A program made the translations under genes and the position numbers. Under the pieces are notes generated by a model. That model was not told the DNA's origin. It worked only from the letters and a program-made list of their open reading frames with translations, and searched no databases. From a virus: a DNA stretch of 45,003 nt. The stretch's first letter is position 1. Each line of letters opens with the position of its first letter. Location of the stretch: IMG/VR virus record IMGVR_UViG_3300015194_000004, positions 1 through 45,003 of that record, one strand, 5' to 3'. Below, in pieces: positions 1 through 7,358 of the stretch.

Positions 1-1558
1 GTCGAAAGGCGTGTGTCTTCCCCGCCGCATCCAGGTCTTTATGGACGATTCGTTCCATCATGGCTTCAAACTCGGGGTTTTTGGCCTTCCGCTCATGGTC
101 GTAGGTATAGGGTAGGACGTTGGTGATGAAGTCAGACTTGTTGTGGGGCTGGAACTCAAGCTTCCTCTGCCTTTCGGTCCCCGGCACGGGAACCAGGTGG
201 AGGGTTCCATTGCGGACATTGATCACACCCGAATGAGGCACGAACAGATCCACCTGCTCTGGCCGTTGTGGGACCGAGTATTCAAAAAGCTTAAGAGTGT
301 TATTGATCATGTGGAATCCGGCGTGGTCCCCGCAGATCCACTGGATCATGTTTCGGAGGTGTCCGACTGCGGCATCATCGAGCCACTTCCAGTGGGTGCC
401 GGTGTAGTAGAAGAGATCGCGGGTGCCTTGGCGTATGAGCCTGTCCCCGAAAAACTTCAGCATCTGGTTGACCACCTGCTTCTCTTCTGGGAGGACGGGC
501 TTTTTTCCAGGTTTGACTGTAATTGGGAGTTGCTCCGGGAAAGGGACTTCGATAAACACAGACCCAAGTGCTGGTTGCGCTGGCGGGGTAACCCGGTCCA
601 ACGCTTCCAGCACTTGCAGTTTTACGGCCTCTAGGCCCTGCAATACCGCCAGGTCGTTAAAGTCAGTAAGATTGTCCCCCACATGGTCAGGACCAAAAGC
701 AGGAAAGACAGGGGCCACACCCACCACTCTTGCTGCTCTTTCGGCGGCTTCCCGACCTGGGTTACGGCCTCGCTCAACTTGGGTCTGGTGATCGTCATCT
801 CCACAGACAAGTAATCGGACATGAGGGTATCTGGTGGCAAGTGCGTGAACCACTGGCTCAAGGTTTCCGGCGTCAAAGGCAACCACTGTGGGGAGCCCCG
901 TAGCCTCATGAAGACTCGCCGCTGTTGCGAGGCCCTCAGCCACGAGGACTTGTGCTGTAACACTGTTAAGTTCTCCGATGACATGGAATGATCCTTTCTT
1001 CTTGGTGCCAGGGGCCCAGAGCTTCAGTCCTTTTTCCTGGGGCTCGATTGTCTGGTAACCCCAGAGTTTGCCTTCCACGTCGCGAGCAGGGACGACGGTA
1101 AGTATTTGGTCACCCACCGGCTTGAGCTTGCAGCCGAAGAGGGGGTGGTGCTGATGGCACGGTAGCTTTCGCTTGAAGTAGGGGGACTCGCCGCGATCAG
1201 TAAAGTCGTTCCATTCGGCCAGGTATAGCGCAGACATTTCTTCTTGGCGGGCGCTGGCTTCTTGGACTTCTTCTTTGCGGACTTTCTTGAGGTGGGCTTC
1301 AATCTGTTTTCTTTCTTGCTCTGTAAAGTTTCCTTCACTCTCCCACACCTGGTCTTCCAGGCTTGGGTCAGCGAAGTCCCCGAAGCTTGCAGTGAGTATG
1401 GTCTTCCCATCAACTTGGTAGGAGCGGCCCCAGAACCAGGCGCTCCCTGTCTTCCCGTTCCTGGAGCACCGCTGCGAGTGTGGGGCATTTTCAAAAGTCG
1501 GCGCTACGTCAAAGCCCAGTTCCGTAAGGCGTGCAAGCAAACTCGAAAGGTCGTTCAT
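1..1558 (-). CDS. Bifunctional TOPRIM primase / SF3 (D5-type) helicase, N-terminal part, continues at 44877
   Basis: This is the front two thirds of an 803-residue replicative primase-helicase; the rest is at 44012-44877. The start ATG at 1558 follows AAAGAGGAAATCAC. I translated the frame by hand: a TOPRIM-like domain around residues 200-310 has VLVAEGLATAASL (E208), the acidic cluster CGDDDHQT (254-256) and TDFNDLAVLQGLEA. A D5_N-like region at about 360-500 contains FYYTGTHWKWL and VINVRNGTLHLVP. The Walker A motif GPPGTGKST (538-546) lies beyond the junction. In P4/D5-type enzymes the primase module makes RNA primers and the SF3 hexamer unwinds DNA at the fork. The gene is transcribed away from the plus-strand replication genes across a shared control region. 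Bases 1-12 give a non-matching HAFR and are probably sequence error. Confidence 0.9.
   Translation of the reverse strand, partial: MNDLSSLLARLTELGFDVAPTFENAPHSQRCSRNGKTGSAWFWGRSYQVDGKTILTASFGDFADPSLEDQVWESEGNFTEQERKQIEAHLKKVRKEEVQEASARQEEMSALYLAEWNDFTDRGESPYFKRKLPCHQHHPLFGCKLKPVGDQILTVVPARDVEGKLWGYQTIEPQEKGLKLWAPGTKKKGSFHVIGELNSVTAQVLVAEGLATAASLHEATGLPTVVAFDAGNLEPVVHALATRYPHVRLLVCGDDDHQTQVERGRNPGREAAERAARVVGVAPVFPAFGPDHVGDNLTDFNDLAVLQGLEAVKLQVLEALDRVTPPAQPALGSVFIEVPFPEQLPITVKPGKKPVLPEEKQVVNQMLKFFGDRLIRQGTRDLFYYTGTHWKWLDDAAVGHLRNMIQWICGDHAGFHMINNTLKLFEYSVPQRPEQVDLFVPHSGVINVRNGTLHLVPVPGTERQRKLEFQPHNKSDFITNVLPYTYDHERKAKNPEFEAMMERIVHKDLDAAGKTHAFR
13..138. repeat. Left copy of 126-base terminal direct repeat
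   Basis: This stretch is identical to 44878-45003. The first 12 bases of the window do not match the sequence upstream of the other copy and break the primase protein sequence, so they look like a contig-end artefact. The repeat lies inside a coding gene that reads correctly only when one copy is removed. It is therefore most simply an assembly overlap of a circular or circularly permuted molecule and not a biological terminal repeat. Confidence 0.9.
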
Positions 1559-1562
1559 GTGA

Positions 1563-1582
1563 TTTCCTCTTTCTAAGGGTTG
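1563..1582 (+). repeat. Direct repeat copy 1 in control region
   Basis: TTTCCTCTTTCTAAGGGTTG. It matches 1664-1683 at 18 of 20 positions and lies directly beside the ribosome site of the primase gene. A regulator or replication-protein binding site is possible; its function is unknown. Confidence 0.6.
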
Positions 1583-1663
1583 AACGGACAAGGTACTTGC
1601 CAAATGAAACGGAAGTCAATAGCTTTGGCTTGCAGGTACCTCGCAGGGCCTGCCCCGGGCTGG

Positions 1664-1683
1664 TTTCCTTCTTCTAAGGGTTG
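1664..1683 (+). repeat. Direct repeat copy 2 in control region
   Basis: TTTCCTTCTTCTAAGGGTTG. It is the same as the copy at 1563-1582 except for two adjacent swapped pyrimidines. The spacing between copies is 101 bases, close to ten helical turns, which would put both on the same face of the DNA. Confidence 0.6.
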
Positions 1684-1752
1684 TGTCATCGGCCCGGGTA
1701 TACCATCCATAGTGGTCCCCGCACCTCACACCACAAGACACACCCCTCCATC

Positions 1753-1778
1753 AAACAAGCTTTTTAAAAAGCTTGTTT
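1753..1778. promoter_or_regulatory. 26-base perfect palindrome (operator or bidirectional terminator)
   Basis: The half-site AAACAAGCTTTTT is followed immediately by its exact reverse complement, then TATTTTC. It could be a dyad operator for a dimeric regulator, or a hairpin terminator with a U-rich tail. No plus-strand gene ends upstream, so an operator or a roadblock against primase-region transcription is more likely. It carries the CAAGC/GCTTG word that is enriched across the genome. Confidence 0.6.
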
Positions 1779-1808
1779 TATTTTCAAGCAAGCTTTATAC
1801 AGCCCGCC

Positions 1809-2135
1809 ATGAACAAGCGCAAAACAGACTTGGTGATGTGGGCGGCAGTAGTGGCGGCATTAGCGGTGGTCTTCTGTCTCATGTACTTGCATGAGACGAT
1901 GGCCGCGATGATTCCGGCCGATCCGGCTGCGAACCAAGGGCAGGTCTTGTCGCGCGAGGAAGAACGCCAGCTCTTGGCAGAGACGATGGCGGACGAACTA
2001 AAACAAGCTCGGGTCACAACAACTGACCGGGGCATCTTGAGGGAGGTCTACAGTGAAGGGTACAACACGGGCTACAGGCATGGCATTGAAACGGTGGGCA
2101 GAGCCCTCGACTTACTTTGTCCACTTGGGCGGTGA
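1809..2135 (+). CDS. Small membrane-anchored protein
   Basis: This 108-residue protein has a basic N-terminus (MNKRKTD), one hydrophobic helix at about residues 8-35 (VMWAAVVAALAVVFCLMYL) and a charged soluble tail with EEERQLLAETMADELKQA, probably helical. It is the first gene of the early plus-strand run. The ATG at 1809 was chosen because the upstream TTG at 1773 lies in the palindrome tail. Neither start has a strong ribosome site. Its function is unknown; it is an inner-membrane protein by prediction. Confidence 0.6.
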   Translation: MNKRKTDLVMWAAVVAALAVVFCLMYLHETMAAMIPADPAANQGQVLSREEERQLLAETMADELKQARVTTTDRGILREVYSEGYNTGYRHGIETVGRALDLLCPLGR

Positions 2136-2139
2136 CCAG

Positions 2140-2331
2140 ATGAGGGTCTCCATGGAAATACGAGCGGCTTTATGGCGTCTGATCGCGGTTGGTTTGGTCT
2201 TCCTGGCCTTGGGCTACTTAGCGGCGAAGATCTACGGCAAGTACGAGATCTGCACCAGCTACTACAAGGAGCTGAGCCTACCGGGCTGCATGGTGAGCAA
2301 CTACGGGTTGCCTCACCGGGGTGGCAAGTGA
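2140..2331 (+). CDS. Small membrane protein
   Basis: This 63-residue protein has a single predicted membrane helix (ALWRLIAVGLVFLALGYLAA, about residues 9-28) followed by a short tail with two cysteines (EICTSYY and LPGCMV). The start ATG at 2140 lies four bases after the stop of the preceding gene. Its stop overlaps the GTG of the next gene (GTGA), so translation is probably coupled. No family was recognised. Confidence 0.6.
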   Translation: MRVSMEIRAALWRLIAVGLVFLALGYLAAKIYGKYEICTSYYKELSLPGCMVSNYGLPHRGGK

Positions 2332-2570
2332 AGGAGATCCTGCGCGGCCATGGGCACGGGTACGAAACGGAAAGCGGCAAGATCTGCATGATCCGCTGTT
2401 TTAAGTGCGGAATTGAGAACTACTCCATTTGTGTTTCGTCGGGCCACTGTTACGATTGTGGCTTCAACCCTAACCAGATGGAGCTGCTAGATGAATCTCA
2501 CATGGACGAAAGAGAAAAGGAACCTGCTCAGCGGGGAGACAGTGGTGGAGTTCACGATCCACGGGAGTGA
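2328..2570 (+). CDS. Small zinc-ribbon protein
   Basis: This protein of about 80 residues carries a clear four-cysteine zinc ribbon, CFKCG about 20 residues in and CYDCGF some 16 residues later. The GTG start at 2328 overlaps the preceding stop; an ATG at 2388 is an alternative that keeps the ribbon. The acidic C-terminus overlaps the next gene by 80 bases in another frame, so the true end of the conserved part may be near the second CxxC. It is likely a nucleic-acid or protein-binding accessory factor. Confidence 0.5.
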   Translation: MKEILRGHGHGYETESGKICMIRCFKCGIENYSICVSSGHCYDCGFNPNQMELLDESHMDEREKEPAQRGDSGGVHDPRE

Positions 2571-2739
2571 CGAAGGAGAGAAGGCCATGGTTGTCGCAAG
2601 CAAAGCGGGAATCAGCGGCGCTTTCCCCCCAATTGAGAGTGAGAAAGACCTCCAGCTTTTTGCCCAGATGGTGTCAGAAGCTTGGACGGACCACAGAAAA
2701 TTAAAGCCCAAGCTTGTGAGGAACATGTCGGGGCATTGA
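2491..2739 (+). CDS. Hypothetical early protein
   Basis: This 82-residue soluble protein begins with ATG at 2491, preceded by GGAGCTGCTAG, a reasonable ribosome site. The sequence (LLSGETVVEFTIHGSDEGEKAMVV) suggests beta-strands followed by a helix (EKDLQLFAQMVSEAW). No family was recognised. It sits in the tightly packed early operon between a zinc-ribbon gene and a 198-residue gene. Confidence 0.6.
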   Translation: MNLTWTKEKRNLLSGETVVEFTIHGSDEGEKAMVVASKAGISGAFPPIESEKDLQLFAQMVSEAWTDHRKLKPKLVRNMSGH

Positions 2740-2750
2740 AGGATGATTTG

Positions 2751-3347
2751 ATGAGCGATGGGAGTCGAAGGTATCACGGCACGTTGTCGGCAGCGCGGGG
2801 GTGGGGGGAGTTCTCCAGCTCCCTGGAAATGCGGCTGCTTGAGATCGAAAACAGCGAGGGCGTGCGCCGGCAGGAGGTGCGGGCCTTCTTCTCTCCCCGC
2901 ACCTTGATCGAGCTGAGTCGGGAGGCCGTGGCCTCCGGTGCGACTGGCGCTTACTTCATGGTCGAGGACGCCTCCGTCCTGACGGGCTACCGGGGCATCG
3001 CACTGCGGACGGACATCCATGCAAGCGACGGCGTGTGCTACCTGGTATCGGGGGAAGTGGAAGACCTGGGATTTTTCACTCCGCTCTCCTTACACGCCAC
3101 CGATGCGCTCAGGTACGCCACGGTGAACCTGTTCCCCTCCACCGGCCGAGCCTTAAAGCAGAGCGAAAAGGTGAGAGTCCGACTGGATGACATTCGTCGG
3201 GAAATGAAGACCTGCATCCTGGACGATCCGAAGAAGTGGCGCGTGCTGGCCGAGCAGGAAGGTCGGCTTCATAAAGAATGGATGGCCGCTCAGCGGGTCG
3301 AGCACGATGATATGATGAAGCATGGGGAAAAGGCGGCGGCGTCGTGA
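2751..3347 (+). CDS. Hypothetical early protein
   Basis: This 198-residue soluble protein has no membrane segment. ATG 2751 is used because AAGGATGATTTG precedes it; the frame is open back to a TTG at 2682. The first 120 residues look like a mixed alpha/beta domain (EVRAFFSPRTLIELSREAV, GAYFMVEDASVL) and the last 60 a charged helix (RLDDIRREMKTC to RLHKEWMAAQRVEHDDMM). I do not recognise the family. It belongs to the early operon just upstream of the HNH and SNF2 genes. Confidence 0.6.
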   Translation: MSDGSRRYHGTLSAARGWGEFSSSLEMRLLEIENSEGVRRQEVRAFFSPRTLIELSREAVASGATGAYFMVEDASVLTGYRGIALRTDIHASDGVCYLVSGEVEDLGFFTPLSLHATDALRYATVNLFPSTGRALKQSEKVRVRLDDIRREMKTCILDDPKKWRVLAEQEGRLHKEWMAAQRVEHDDMMKHGEKAAAS

Positions 3348-3468
3348 GAGAAAGCGAAGGGCTTACGCCGAGCTTGAGTGCGACACCGACAACAGCCTAC
3401 CCTCCGACCCCACCCAAGGCTCAGCCGACTGGGGAGAGAAGTGTAAACGAAAAAGAAGGAAGAAGTGA
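3322..3468 (+). CDS. Very basic small peptide
   Basis: This 48-codon frame starts at ATG 3322 inside the end of the previous gene and stops directly against the HNH start (TGAATG). The product is bipolar: it starts MGKRRRRRERKRR, has an acidic-polar middle and ends KCKRKRRKK. It fills a stretch that otherwise holds no gene. There is no strong ribosome site, so coupling to the upstream gene would be needed. It may be a DNA- or RNA-binding peptide, or not translated. Confidence 0.35.
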   Translation: MGKRRRRRERKRRAYAELECDTDNSLPSDPTQGSADWGEKCKRKRRKK

Positions 3469-3882
3469 ATGCAGTCCAAGTGTATTGAGTGGCGTGGAGC
3501 AAAGACCACAAACGGGTACGGCCAGGTTAGTATTTCAGGAAAGGCCCACGCGGCCCACAGGATTGTCTTCCAGATATTCAAGAAGCACCCCGGGAAACTC
3601 CAGGTCTGCCACACCTGCGACAATAGGGCCTGCATCAACCCCGAACATCTTTTCTTGGGGACGAACTCGGACAATCAGCGAGACTGTGTCGCCAAGGGGA
3701 GACACCCCCAAGCAAAGAAAACAGCTTGCCTCCGAGGCCACCCCTTCTCAGGAGAAAACGTATATGTCAGAAGAGAAGGGACCAGGGAGTGTCGAGAGTG
3801 CCACCGGATCGCCTCCAGGAAGTACGAACCCAGGAGGCGCAGAGCCAAAGTACAAGATTCAACCGTGGGCTCACCAGCTTGA
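3469..3882 (+). CDS. HNH homing-type endonuclease
   Basis: This 137-residue protein has an HNH_3-like core: [19 protein letters not shown], the usual Cys/His/Asn pattern in which the second His pairs with the metal, then [13 protein letters not shown] and a second zinc-knuckle-like part [12 protein letters not shown] with CRECHR. Such proteins nick or cut DNA and often behave as selfish free-standing elements in phages. The start ATG 3469 follows GAAGGAAGAAGTGA. The last 119 bases overlap the SNF2 helicase start in another frame, so loss of the HNH gene would damage the helicase leader. Confidence 0.85.
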   Translation: MQSKCIEWRGAKTTNGYGQVSISGKAHAAHRIVFQIFKKHPGKLQVCHTCDNRACINPEHLFLGTNSDNQRDCVAKGRHPQAKKTACLRGHPFSGENVYVRREGTRECRECHRIASRKYEPRRRRAKVQDSTVGSPA

Positions 3883-5266
3883 GGCGATTAAACGTGCGAG
3901 GGATCTTCCTAACTTTGCGCTCTTGTTTCAGCAAGGGACCGGGAAAACCTCCACTGCGATTAATATCCTCCGGCAGAAGTTCAACCGTGAGCGCAGAGTC
4001 CTGCGTACCCTCATCCTCTGCCCGCCGATTGTTATCCGTAACTGGAAAGACGAGTGGCGCAAGTATTCGAGCATCCCAGAAAAAGATGTGGTCGCGCTCT
4101 CTGGCTCCGGCAAGCAGAGGTGTGAAACTATCCGGAGAGAGGGGTATTCAGGTGTGCAGAAGAATGGGAAATTGTTCGTTACGAATTACGAGTCCCTTCT
4201 CATGCCAGAACTGTTCACCGCTCTCCTCGCCTGGGGACCAGAGTGCCTCGTATTGGACGAAAGTCATAAATGCAAAGACCCAAAGTCCAAGCGGACCAAG
4301 CGCGCCATCCAGATCTCCCAGCTTGCCCGGTACAAGTACATCCTCTCCGGAACCCCGGTCCTCAATTCTCCGCTTGATCTCTTCTCGCAATTTTTGATCC
4401 TGGACGGGGGCGAGACGTTCGGAAAAAACTTCTTCGCCTTCCGGGGCCGCTACTTTCGCGACAAAAACGCGGGAATGCCACGCGACCGCCACTTTCCGTG
4501 CTGGGAGGTGATGCCCAAGTGCCTGGAGGAGATCAACGAGCTGATTTACCGAAAAGGCATGAGAGTGGAGAAAAAGGACTGCTTGGATTTGCCGCACCTA
4601 GTCAGACAAGTTTTGAAGGTCCCGCTGGGGGTGGAGCAAGGCCGTCTTTACCGCGAGATGAAAAAAGATTTCGTCACCTTCTTGAAAGACGATGCTTGCA
4701 CAGCCACGCTGGCTATCACCAAGGCGCTCAGGTTAATGCAGATTGCTTCAGGCTATGTGAAGGTTGTGGGAGGGGAAGAGATCGCGCTAGAAGACAACCC
4801 CAAACAGGAAGCCCTGAAAGACTTGCTTGAGGAGCTAACCCCGAACCACAAGGTTTTGACCTGGGCAGTCTGGAAGCAGAATTACGAGCAGATAAAACAA
4901 GTCTGCGAGGGCTTGGGGCTGGATTACGTCGAGGTCCACGGGGGTATTACAGCCGCCCAGAAGGACAAGAACGTCGAGAGGTTCCGGACTGACCCCAAGT
5001 GCCGCGTCTTCATTGGGCACCCCGGCAGCGCGGGCATCGGCTTGAACCTGGTGGAAGCGTCCTACGCGATCTTCTACAGTCGCAACTTTTCGCTGGAGCA
5101 GAGTTTGCAGGCTGAGGCCAGGAACCACCGTGGGGGGAGTGAGATCCACGAGAAGATTACACGGATCGACTTGGTCACGGCCGATTCAATTGACGAACTG
5201 GTGTGCGAGTCGCTCGCTAACAAGACCGCCATCAGTGAAGCGATCCTACAGAGGCTTGCGGACTAA
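3764..5266 (+). CDS. SNF2-family DEAD/H helicase
   Basis: This is a 500-residue SF2 ATPase. Motif I is QQGTGKTS (residues 56-63), motif Ia [12 protein letters not shown], motif [11 protein letters not shown] (DESH at 165-168), motif [15 protein letters not shown]. The C-terminal RecA-like lobe has [14 protein letters not shown] (motif V-like) and [10 protein letters not shown] (motif VI-like). The family translocates on double-stranded DNA and may act in replication or recombination. The frame is open back to 3344, but those 140 codons are low-complexity shadow of the HNH gene. ATG 3764, preceded by GGAGAAAACGTAT, is the better start. An A-rich stretch with AAAAAACAAG follows the stop. Confidence 0.88.
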   Translation: MSEEKGPGSVESATGSPPGSTNPGGAEPKYKIQPWAHQLEAIKRARDLPNFALLFQQGTGKTSTAINILRQKFNRERRVLRTLILCPPIVIRNWKDEWRKYSSIPEKDVVALSGSGKQRCETIRREGYSGVQKNGKLFVTNYESLLMPELFTALLAWGPECLVLDESHKCKDPKSKRTKRAIQISQLARYKYILSGTPVLNSPLDLFSQFLILDGGETFGKNFFAFRGRYFRDKNAGMPRDRHFPCWEVMPKCLEEINELIYRKGMRVEKKDCLDLPHLVRQVLKVPLGVEQGRLYREMKKDFVTFLKDDACTATLAITKALRLMQIASGYVKVVGGEEIALEDNPKQEALKDLLEELTPNHKVLTWAVWKQNYEQIKQVCEGLGLDYVEVHGGITAAQKDKNVERFRTDPKCRVFIGHPGSAGIGLNLVEASYAIFYSRNFSLEQSLQAEARNHRGGSEIHEKITRIDLVTADSIDELVCESLANKTAISEAILQRLAD

Positions 5267-5376
5267 AAAACAAGCTTTTAAAAATTCTGCTTGCAAGCCC
5301 AACGGGGTTTGGTAAGTAGTGGGTGCCCGCTTGCGCGGGTATTGAACCTTGAAACCAAAAATAGGAAGTAAGAAAG

Positions 5377-5841
5377 ATGGAAGCACTCAATCAAAGCTCA
5401 ATCGAGCAACACAATCCCACAGCCAAAGAACTGGACCAGCTAGTCATCGACATCTTCGAGCAACGAAAGAAGATCGAAGAGATGGACGCGCTGACTGCCA
5501 TTGAGAACAACAAGCTTTCTGCCATGAAGCAGAAGGCAGTTCTTTACCTGGAAGAACTGGGGCGCGAGAACTACAAGCTCCCCGGCTCAGGCACCATCGG
5601 GATCTCAGAAAAGTGGCGCTTCAGCCTCCCCAAAACGGACGAAGATAAAGCGGCATTTTTCAGTTTCCTGAAGGAGAAAGGCTTGTTCGAGAAGTACGCG
5701 ACAGTCAACTCCACGTCCTACAATTCCTACCTGAACTCCGAGTGGGAGACGGCCAAGGAAGAAGGCCGTGGTATGGAGTTCCAGATCCCAGGCGTCCCCG
5801 AACCAACATTTTACCGCGACCTATCAATCCGGAAAGGATAA
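5377..5841 (+). CDS. Conserved phage protein of recombination/replication cluster
   Basis: This 154-residue protein has a helical, probably coiled-coil N-terminus (ELDQLVIDIFEQRKKIEEMD) and a globular C-terminus ending in PGVPEPTFYRDLSIRKG. ATG 5377 follows AGGAAGTAAGAAAG. It is four bases upstream of the SSB-like gene, so the pair is probably co-translated. The layout resembles small phage proteins next to recombination genes, but I cannot assign a function. Confidence 0.6.
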   Translation: MEALNQSSIEQHNPTAKELDQLVIDIFEQRKKIEEMDALTAIENNKLSAMKQKAVLYLEELGRENYKLPGSGTIGISEKWRFSLPKTDEDKAAFFSFLKEKGLFEKYATVNSTSYNSYLNSEWETAKEEGRGMEFQIPGVPEPTFYRDLSIRKG

Positions 5842-5845
5842 TCAC

Positions 5846-6655
5846 ATGAGCAAGCATAGCGCAGCTAAGCAGACTGAACTCGTCCCAACCACCCCAGGGG
5901 AAACCCTCCTGAACTCCCTCGCCCCCATCCCAGAGGATCTGGGGGGTGAGGACATCCTCTCCCAGTCCATGGTCATACCCCGCCTGCACCTGATGCAGGG
6001 CTTGTCTGAGATGGTCTCAGAAGGTAAGGCTCAGATGGGGGACATCGTTCGGTCCACCAATGGGGAGAAGCTGGGGAATGGGGACAAGCCTGTGGACTTC
6101 ATACCCATCACCTTCACCAACACCTGGGTGTTGTCTGAAATGGTGGGGCAGAAGTACGAGTACCGCTCCAGCGAGCCCATGACGGCCAAGAACCAGGACT
6201 TGCCCTGGGAGTTTGAAAGCCAAGGCACCATGTGGAAGCGCACGAAGTCGCTGAACCTGTTTGCCATCCTGGTGAACGACGCCCTGGCCGAGAAGGCCGA
6301 GCGCGACAAGGCTGCCAAGGGGGAGATGCCCGATCCGGACAAGGCTCTGATGCCGGTCTTGATTTCTTTCCGGTCCAGCTCCTATGCAGCCGGCAAGGAG
6401 GTCGTCACCCACTTTGCCAAGGCCCGCAAGTTCAACTTGCCTGGGCTTGTCTCGGTGCTTCAGCTTTCCTGCACCCGCACCAAGAATGAGAAGGGCACGT
6501 TCTACGTCTACGGCGTCAAGAACGTGGGCAAGACGCCGCCTGATCTGATTGAGGTCGCCAACTACTGGAAGTCTACGCTTGCAACCAAGGATGTTGTGGT
6601 AGATTCAGAAGAGAGCGAGGAAGTGGCATCGGTCGGGGGCGGTTCCCAGTTCTAA
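5846..6655 (+). CDS. Probable single-stranded DNA-binding protein
   Basis: This 269-residue soluble protein has a beta-rich middle (VDFIPITFTNTWVLSEM; VLISFRSSSYAAGKEVV; GTFYVYGVKNVGKTPPDL) and a short acidic tail EESEEVASVGGGSQF ending in phenylalanine. An acidic tip with a terminal aromatic is the hallmark of replicative SSBs such as T7 gp2.5 that recruit partner proteins; here this is inference from tail and position, not from a recognised family profile. ATG 5846 follows GGAAAGGATAATCAC. A strong hairpin terminator follows the gene. Confidence 0.5.
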   Translation: MSKHSAAKQTELVPTTPGETLLNSLAPIPEDLGGEDILSQSMVIPRLHLMQGLSEMVSEGKAQMGDIVRSTNGEKLGNGDKPVDFIPITFTNTWVLSEMVGQKYEYRSSEPMTAKNQDLPWEFESQGTMWKRTKSLNLFAILVNDALAEKAERDKAAKGEMPDPDKALMPVLISFRSSSYAAGKEVVTHFAKARKFNLPGLVSVLQLSCTRTKNEKGTFYVYGVKNVGKTPPDLIEVANYWKSTLATKDVVVDSEESEEVASVGGGSQF

Positions 6656-6670
6656 AGACCTGCCAAGGGT

Positions 6671-6712
6671 GCCCCCGTACAACGGACCTCAAGCTGGGGT
6701 ACGGGGGCTTTA
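6671..6712 (+). terminator. Hairpin terminator after SSB-like gene
   Basis: A perfect 10-base stem GCCCCCGTAC/GTACGGGGGC (6671-6680 with 6699-6708) has an 18-base loop and is followed by TTTAC. The stem is very stable but the U-tract is short, so termination may be partial and allow read-through to the peptidase and polymerase genes. Confidence 0.6.
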
Positions 6713-6726
6713 CAAAGGGGGAGTGC

Positions 6727-7197
6727 ATGATCAAGTTCGGACAGATTAACGGTGCAAGCCAGGCTGAAAACTACGCCCTCCAAATGGGTCTGGAGTTCGC
6801 CAACAAAGTTTTAATGAGCCCCCAGTTTGAGGCCTTCATGCTGGCGAGAAAGCTTGTGCAGATGAACGAGCTGGACAACGCGGGCGTGCTTGCAATGATT
6901 CGCACGGATGTCACCCTCGACATCGAGATATACTCCCCTTGGTGGCCCTGGTCCTCCCAAGACGCCTGCACGACTTACCCCAGTTACCCCGGGGGAACCC
7001 CGCTGGTATCCATCAACCGGCGGCTCATCAATACGCCTTTTGACCTGGGGGACACGATCCTCCATGAGAGCACGCACGCCAATGGGTTTGACCATGACTA
7101 CCGGGCTACCCAGCGCAGGCCATACTCGGTGCCTTACTCCGCCAACGCAGGCTACGAGCTGGTTGCCCAGGCTCTGGGCATCCTGATGACCTCATGA
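6727..7197 (+). CDS. Metzincin-like zinc metallopeptidase
   Basis: This 156-residue protein contains ILHESTHANGFDH, an exact HExxHxxGxxH zinc motif (two His plus a third His after the glycine, with catalytic Glu). There is no signal peptide, so it would act in the cytoplasm or be packaged. The segment between residues 65 and 100 (SPWWPWSSQDACTTY) is aromatic-rich. ATG 6727 follows GGGGGAGTGC. The stop overlaps the next start (ATGA). The target is unknown; cleavage of a host or virion protein is inference. Confidence 0.75.
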   Translation: MIKFGQINGASQAENYALQMGLEFANKVLMSPQFEAFMLARKLVQMNELDNAGVLAMIRTDVTLDIEIYSPWWPWSSQDACTTYPSYPGGTPLVSINRRLINTPFDLGDTILHESTHANGFDHDYRATQRRPYSVPYSANAGYELVAQALGILMTS

Positions 7198-7358
7198 AGA
7201 TCAAGTCCCAGGCCCAGCACAGGAAGATTCAGGAGTTGGTGAAGCAGGGGAAGCTGAAACAAGAAATCCTCGACGGCGTGTCCGTCCACACGTTGCCTGA
7301 GCGGGTTAAAAAGCCCGAGCAGGCGCGCAAATTCAAACCTATTAGGATTGTGAAATGA
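7194..7358 (+). CDS. Small basic protein
   Basis: This 54-residue protein starts at ATG 7194, overlapping the previous stop, and ends overlapping the ATG of the exonuclease gene (AAATGA). It is highly basic and helical (KSQAQHRKIQELVKQGKLK) with a Lys/Arg-rich end. Tight coupling on both sides supports a real gene. It may bind DNA or the exonuclease; no family was recognised. Confidence 0.6.
   Translation: MKIKSQAQHRKIQELVKQGKLKQEILDGVSVHTLPERVKKPEQARKFKPIRIVK

Larger units (their letters stand above)
1559..1808. promoter_or_regulatory. Divergent intergenic control region
   Basis: This stretch of about 250 bases separates the minus-strand primase from the plus-strand early genes, so promoters for both should lie here. 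It holds a 20-base direct repeat (1563-1582 and 1664-1683) and a 26-base perfect palindrome (1753-1778), with a further CAAGCAAGC just downstream. I see no convincing gene. The plus-strand frame 1580-1894 has no ribosome site and overlaps the membrane protein gene. Exact promoter boxes could not be assigned. Confidence 0.55.

Noticed and set aside
13-138. True terminal redundancy of the virion DNA
   Set aside because: The repeat lies wholly within the primase coding frame and its length is that of a typical assembly overlap, so it is better explained as circular closure.
143-1576. Several open frames on both strands at the left end
   Set aside because: Hand translation of the minus frame in register with the helicase end gives a continuous TOPRIM/D5 protein from 1558; the others are shadows of it.
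3344-3763. N-terminal 140-codon extension of the SNF2 helicase
   Set aside because: Pro/Ser/Thr-rich low complexity that mirrors the HNH gene; a good ribosome site precedes ATG 3764. Kept only as an alternative.
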